16,213 nucleotides of DNA from DBFJGL01 sp048394785 (GTDB lineage Bacteria; Bacillota; Clostridia; Christensenellales; CAG-917), in the NCBI GenBank assembly GCA_048394785.1, contig DBFJGL010000119.1:1-16213 (forward strand), in the 5' to 3' direction. Below the pieces are notes generated by a model, which saw only the letters and a list, made by a program, of their open reading frames with translations, did no database searches and had not been told where the DNA came from. A program made the translations under genes and the position numbers. Shown here piece after piece: positions 11,984 to 16,213 of the stretch; positions within the stretch are counted from its first letter, which is position 1, and each line of letters begins with the position of its first letter.

Positions 11984-13933
11984 TTAATCTATGCCGAGCA
12001 TTTTTTTGAGCCCGTCCTCATCTATAACTTTTATGCCGAGTTTATTTGCTTTTTCCAGCTTACTGCCGGCATCCTCGCCGCAAACTACGAGATTGACGGT
12101 TTTGGATACCGACGACGCAACTTCGCCGCCGTTGTCCTCTATAAGCTTCGTCGCCTCTCCCCTTTTCAAAGTGGGCAGCGATCCCGTAAGCACGACTTTC
12201 ATTCCCGTAAGCGCGCCCGTTTTTTCTTTTTCTTCTTCAAACACTATCCCCGTCGCAATAAGGTCGCGAATAAGTGCCGCGTTCTTTTCTTCCGCAAAAA
12301 ATTCCGCCGCGTTTTTTGCAAGCACCGCGCCTACGCCGTCAACGGAGCTGAGTTCTTCTTCGCTCGCATTCATTACGTTTTCAAGCGTTCTAAACCGCTT
12401 AATTATGTCTTTTGCGGTTTTTTTGCCTATGCCGTCCACGCCCAGCGCATATAAAAACCTGTCGGGAGTCACACGTTTTGCACCCTCTATCGCCGCAATA
12501 AGATTTCTCGCCTTTTTGTCCTGAAATCCTTCCAGCCCCACAAGCTGTTCGTACTTTACGCTCATAAGCTGAGCGGGCGTGCGCATATCGAGTTCGTTGA
12601 AAAACAGTTCCGCGCTCTTTTCGGAAAAGCCCTCTATATCCATTGCGTCTTTGGAAGCGAAGTGGTCGAGTCGGGAAATGATTTGCGGCGCGCAATGCTC
12701 GTTGGTGCAATATATAAACGCGCCGTCCTCTCGAACGGGAGAACCGCACGCAGGACATACTGTCGGTTTTTCGATATTCACGGCGTCCTTTCCTTCCTCC
12801 GCCACGCCCGTAATTTCGGGTATAACGTCGTTGCTTCTGCGTATGAACACCCTGTCGCCTATGCGCACTTTTTTCTTCAAGATGTCGCCGTAGTTGTTCA
12901 ACGTCGCGTGACGCACCGTAACGCCGCCTATATCGACGGGTTCGAGCACGGCAAGCGGATTTAGTTTCGCGCTTCGCGATACCTGCCATTTGACGTCGAG
13001 AAGTTCGGTGGTCATCTCCTCCGCCTTAAACTTGTATGCGACAGCCCATTTGGGGAATTTTTCGGTATAACCGAGCTCCTCTCTGAGCGCGGTATCGTTG
13101 ATTTTGAACACCGCGCCGTCAATGAGATAATCCAATTTATCGCGGCTGTTTTCGGTATCGACGGCATACGACACGGCTTCGCTTGCGCTCTTTGCTACGC
13201 AAAACACGCCTTCCGTTTCAAAACCCTGTTCTTTTATAAATTCGCGCATTTCGGACTGCGATGAAAACGTTCTGTCGCTATACCCGATATTGTACGCGAA
13301 AAAGCTGAGATTTCGCTCCGCGGTGACTGCCGCGTCGATGTTTCGTATTGCGCCGGCAACCCCGTTTCGCGCGTTTTTTAGAGGAGTTTCGGAAATGAGA
13401 TTATATGCATTGAGCGCGCTAAGTCTCATAACCCCCTCTCCCTGTATTTCTATTCTGCCCTTATAAGCGATGTTTTGAGGCAGATATTTTATGGTCTTTA
13501 CCTGCGCGGTTACCACTTCTCCCGTAACGCCGTCGCCGCGCGTAGTCGCCTTTGTCAACTCGCCGTTTTCGTACAGCAAATTGAGCGTAAGTCCGTCGAA
13601 TTTGTATTCGCAGCTCAACTCGGGAAGAAACCCGAGACCGCGCTCAACTCGCGCGCACCACTCGTAAAACTCGCCTTCCGACTGACACTTGTCTAGGCTG
13701 TACAGGCGCAGAATGTGTTTGGATTGTTCAAACCTCTTTTGCGGCGCGCCTCCCACTCGGTGCGTGGGGCTTTCTTTGAGCGAATAATTCTCCTCGCGCT
13801 CCAACACTCTCAGCTCGTCGTAAAGCCTGTCGTATTCGGCGTCTGAAACAACGGGAGCGTCCTCCTCGTAGTAAAGCCGCGCATAACGGTTTAACAGTTC
13901 TGTAAGCTCCTCTATTCTTTTACGGGCGTCCAT
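11984..13933 (-). CDS. ligA: NAD-dependent DNA ligase LigA (divergent)
   Basis: Seals nicks in replication and repair using NAD+. 649 residues, normal length. Domains in order: Ia (about 1-65), adenylation domain with catalytic K111 in KFDG, RGDG (132-135), E166, DGAVFK (272-277) and the YKF lysine K301; OB-fold (about 310-385); four-cysteine zinc finger C393, C396, C409, C414; helix-hairpin-helix repeats (about 420-560); BRCT (about 574-649). Catalytic residues are kept but nearby consensus stretches differ: SLDKC for SLDNA, NGVAGAIRN for NAAAGSLRQ, SRSAKLNPLA for GRTGxxTPVA, RRSNDVIPE for xRAGDVIPx, KFKAEE for KFPAEE. The gene follows pcrA after one base, with AAGGAG inside the pcrA end; the pcrA-ligA pair is standard in Firmicutes, which argues it is the housekeeping ligase. 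Confidence 0.94.
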   Translation of the reverse strand: MDARKRIEELTELLNRYARLYYEEDAPVVSDAEYDRLYDELRVLEREENYSLKESPTHRVGGAPQKRFEQSKHILRLYSLDKCQSEGEFYEWCARVERGLGFLPELSCEYKFDGLTLNLLYENGELTKATTRGDGVTGEVVTAQVKTIKYLPQNIAYKGRIEIQGEGVMRLSALNAYNLISETPLKNARNGVAGAIRNIDAAVTAERNLSFFAYNIGYSDRTFSSQSEMREFIKEQGFETEGVFCVAKSASEAVSYAVDTENSRDKLDYLIDGAVFKINDTALREELGYTEKFPKWAVAYKFKAEEMTTELLDVKWQVSRSAKLNPLAVLEPVDIGGVTVRHATLNNYGDILKKKVRIGDRVFIRRSNDVIPEITGVAEEGKDAVNIEKPTVCPACGSPVREDGAFIYCTNEHCAPQIISRLDHFASKDAMDIEGFSEKSAELFFNELDMRTPAQLMSVKYEQLVGLEGFQDKKARNLIAAIEGAKRVTPDRFLYALGVDGIGKKTAKDIIKRFRTLENVMNASEEELSSVDGVGAVLAKNAAEFFAEEKNAALIRDLIATGIVFEEEKEKTGALTGMKVVLTGSLPTLKRGEATKLIEDNGGEVASSVSKTVNLVVCGEDAGSKLEKANKLGIKVIDEDGLKKMLGID

Positions 13934-13934
13934 A

Positions 13935-16145
13935 TCACTCCTTTACTATTTTAAGACTCTGCGCCGCAATGGACAGCGAAAAACGCTTAACGCCGAGTCC
14001 TTTGAACGCTATTGCCGCGACTTTGCCGTCGCCTGTTCCCTCTGTGGAAATAATCAAACCGCGTCCGAATTTTACGTGTTCGACCATAACGTCCTTTGCA
14101 AACTCCGAAAAATCTCTGCCTACGGAAGGAGCCGCCGTCTGTCTTTTGGCGTCTTTAAGCAAATTTTCTTTGGAGAACGCGCGCGCCGCCGACTCGAAAT
14201 CGCGTCTGCGCTCGGGATTGTTGCCCGCAAAGAACGCGTTGCCCACCTTCAACGATTGTTTTTCCCCTCTCATCTCGGCTATAAACCTGCTGCGAGGAAA
14301 ATATACCGTTTCGCCGAAACGGTAGCGCGAGCGGGCGCACGAGGTATATAAACGTCGTTTTGCGCGCGTAATGGCAACGTACATAAGTCTGCGTTCTTCC
14401 TCTATGTCGCCGCCGGACAGCGCGCGCGATGTCGGGAATATGCCGTCCTCCAAGCCCACGATAAACACCGTGTCGAATTCGAGTCCTTTGACGGCGTGAA
14501 CGGTGGCAAGGCTGACGTAGTTTTCGTCGTCCATTCCGTCCGCGTCGGACACAAGAGAAACCGACTGCATAAAATCGGATATATCCGCGCCTTGATTATC
14601 CTTTTCAAACTGAGCCACAGCGTTGACGAGCTCCATTACGTTTTCCAGCCTGTTGGCGTCGTCGGGGTCGCTGCCCGAACTCAAAGCCTGTTCGATGCCG
14701 CTCAACTCGATTACTTTGCGTATGAAATCGGAGGGCGAAAGCACGATGGACGCCTCGATTAACTGTTCGACTACCGCCCTGAACGCGGACAGTTTTTTAT
14801 ACAGCGCGTCCGGCAGCATTCCTGCGTTTCTGAGCACGGAAAAATAAGTCATTCCGTATCTTGCCGCCGCGTCCTGCAAAGCATTGACCGCCGTCGCTCC
14901 TATGCCGCGCTTGGGATAATTTATGACGCGCAGAACGCTGTCGTTGTCGTTTGGATTGAGCGCGAGCCTGACGTATCCCAAAACGTCTTTGATTTCCTTT
15001 CTTTCGAAAAACCTGAAACCGCCGAATATCTTGTACGGTATGCCGTGAAGATTAAACTCCTCCTCGAAAAGCCGCGTGAGCGCGTTGGCTCTGACCAGCA
15101 CGGCTATATCTCTGTAATTCGTGCCGTTATTTACGCGCGCGTTTATCTCTCTCGCCACAAAACCCGCTTCCTCTCTGTCGGACGCGGCGTCGAAATGTTT
15201 GACGGAATTCTCGTCCGAAAACTCGCTCCAAAGAGTTTTTTCGTTGCGTTCGCTGTTATGGCGAATAACTTTATTCGCGGCGTCGAGAATGGACGTAGTA
15301 CTGCGGTAATTCTGCTCCAACTTATAAATTCTGGCGTCGGGATAAGTCTTTTTGAAATCGAGAATGTTTTTTATTTCCGCTCCGCGCCAGCTGTATATGC
15401 TTTGGTCCTCGTCCCCAACGGCAAAAATATTGCCCCACACGGACGCAAGCTGTTTGACAAGCGTAAACTGCAACCCGTTGGTATCCTGAAATTCGTCGAC
15501 GTGTATGTATCTGAAACGGCGCGCATAGCTGTCGAGCACGTCGGGAAAACCGTCGAACAGCTGCTTTGTTTTCAACAGTAAATCGTCAAAATCCATAGCA
15601 TTCGACCGTTTGAGTTCCTCCTCGTATTTCAGATATATGCCGCAAATAACGCGCGCGTCGTCCACGCTTTGACGTATGGTGTTGTAATATTCCTCCGCAT
15701 TCAGCGCAAAAGTTTTCGCACGCGATATATGCCAAAGATACTGCGAACGCAGTTTGGGATTTGCCCCCTCAACCTGTTCCGCAACGCGTTTCACTACTCT
15801 GTCGCTTTCGAGGTCGGTATATATCGAAAAGTTTTTGTCGTATCCCAAAAGTTCCGCGTGTCTGCGCAATATGCGCGCGCACATAGAGTGAAACGTGCTT
15901 GTCCATACTCCGCCGAAACCGCAGGCGCGCTCTATGCGTTCTTTCATCTCTGCCGCTGCCTTGTTGGTAAAGGTGATTGCGAGCACGTTATACGCGTCCA
16001 CTCCCTTTGCCAAAAGATTGCATATACGCGCAGTCAGCACCCGCGTTTTTCCGCTTCCTGCGCCTGCAAGTACGAGTATTGCGCCTTCGGTATCTTCCGC
16101 CGCGGCGCGTTGTTGTTCATTGAGCATTACGTTTAATTCAGTCAC
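13935..16145 (-). CDS. pcrA: ATP-dependent DNA helicase PcrA (UvrD/Rep family)
   Basis: Superfamily 1A 3'-5' helicase for repair, rolling-circle replication and removal of RecA or stalled polymerase. 736 residues. Q-motif LNEQQRAA (8-15), Walker A AGAGSGKT (27-34), TFTNKAAAEM (58-67), Walker B DEFQDTN (217-223), GDEDQSIYSWRGA (244-256), LEQNYRST (276-283), HAVKGLEF (550-557), EEERRLMYVAITRAK (582-596), and a C-terminal Tudor-like RNA polymerase-binding segment (about 685-736, VEHVKFGRGLI). The start is uncertain: GTG at 16145 gives the usual length before the Q-motif, while an ATG six codons later (16127) leaves only two residues before LNEQQ; neither has a Shine-Dalgarno sequence. Followed at once by ligA. 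Confidence 0.95.
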   Translation of the reverse strand: MTELNVMLNEQQRAAAEDTEGAILVLAGAGSGKTRVLTARICNLLAKGVDAYNVLAITFTNKAAAEMKERIERACGFGGVWTSTFHSMCARILRRHAELLGYDKNFSIYTDLESDRVVKRVAEQVEGANPKLRSQYLWHISRAKTFALNAEEYYNTIRQSVDDARVICGIYLKYEEELKRSNAMDFDDLLLKTKQLFDGFPDVLDSYARRFRYIHVDEFQDTNGLQFTLVKQLASVWGNIFAVGDEDQSIYSWRGAEIKNILDFKKTYPDARIYKLEQNYRSTTSILDAANKVIRHNSERNEKTLWSEFSDENSVKHFDAASDREEAGFVAREINARVNNGTNYRDIAVLVRANALTRLFEEEFNLHGIPYKIFGGFRFFERKEIKDVLGYVRLALNPNDNDSVLRVINYPKRGIGATAVNALQDAAARYGMTYFSVLRNAGMLPDALYKKLSAFRAVVEQLIEASIVLSPSDFIRKVIELSGIEQALSSGSDPDDANRLENVMELVNAVAQFEKDNQGADISDFMQSVSLVSDADGMDDENYVSLATVHAVKGLEFDTVFIVGLEDGIFPTSRALSGGDIEEERRLMYVAITRAKRRLYTSCARSRYRFGETVYFPRSRFIAEMRGEKQSLKVGNAFFAGNNPERRRDFESAARAFSKENLLKDAKRQTAAPSVGRDFSEFAKDVMVEHVKFGRGLIISTEGTGDGKVAAIAFKGLGVKRFSLSIAAQSLKIVKE

Positions 16146-16151
16146 ACCGAT

Positions 16152-16180
16152 ATATTATCATATTTACGACGCAATTTCAA
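16152..16180 (-). promoter_or_regulatory. Candidate promoter of pcrA-ligA
   Basis: On the - strand: TTGAAA (16180-16175, 5 of 6) with either TAATAT after a 17-base spacer (16157-16152) or GATAAT after 15 bases (16159-16154). Both place the transcription start at roughly 16144-16148, that is at or next to the GTG start codon of pcrA, implying a leaderless or nearly leaderless transcript. Confidence 0.45.
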
Positions 16181-16213
16181 CGCTTTGACCGCCACATTCG
16201 CTCGCCCGTGACA

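Overview
The window looks like chromosomal housekeeping DNA from an endospore-forming member of the Firmicutes, most likely an uncultured Clostridia-type lineage. This rests on gene order (yicC-gmk-rpoZ-coaBC-priA-def-fmt-rsmB-rlmN-rsgA-rpe, and pcrA-ligA), on a very small SpoVM-like sporulation gene beside rpmB and rpe, on strong AGGAGG-type ribosome binding sites, and on a base composition near half GC. No mobile element, CRISPR array, tRNA or rRNA was seen.

Left end, + strand (1-513): rpmB (zinc-binding ribosomal protein L28) ends in a clean intrinsic terminator. It is followed by a 32-residue ORF that I read as spoVM, the forespore membrane-curvature sensor. About 300 bases then separate spoVM from the convergent rpe; they hold a hairpin after spoVM and the rpe terminator.

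Centre, - strand (11146 down to 750): one long operon runs yicC, gmk, rpoZ, coaBC, priA, def, fmt, rsmB, rlmN, rsgA, rpe. It starts at a promoter with an extended -10 and ends at an intrinsic terminator after rpe. Nearly all junctions are overlapping: five ATGA stop/start overlaps, one TGATG, and overlaps of 23 and 8 bases. The encoded steps cover RNA turnover (YicC), GMP phosphorylation (Gmk), transcription (omega), coenzyme A synthesis (CoaBC), replication restart (PriA), initiator Met-tRNA formylation and nascent peptide deformylation (Fmt, Def), rRNA methylation (RsmB, RlmN), 30S maturation (RsgA) and the pentose phosphate pathway (Rpe). Genes often found inside this operon in relatives are missing here: remA between yicC and gmk, and the prpC-prkC phosphatase/kinase pair between rlmN and rsgA.

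Right end, - strand (11332-16145): a hotdog-fold acyl-CoA thioesterase stands alone. Its terminator stem contains the -35 region of the yicC promoter. Upstream lies a pcrA-ligA pair (UvrD-family helicase and a sequence-divergent NAD-dependent DNA ligase). pcrA seems to begin at GTG with almost no leader.

I found no wholly new multi-gene system. The points most worth following up are the variant SpoVM, the missing remA and prpC-prkC genes, the nested terminator/promoter, the near-leaderless pcrA start, and unusual residues in otherwise invariant motifs of Rpe, RsgA, RsmB, Gmk and LigA.
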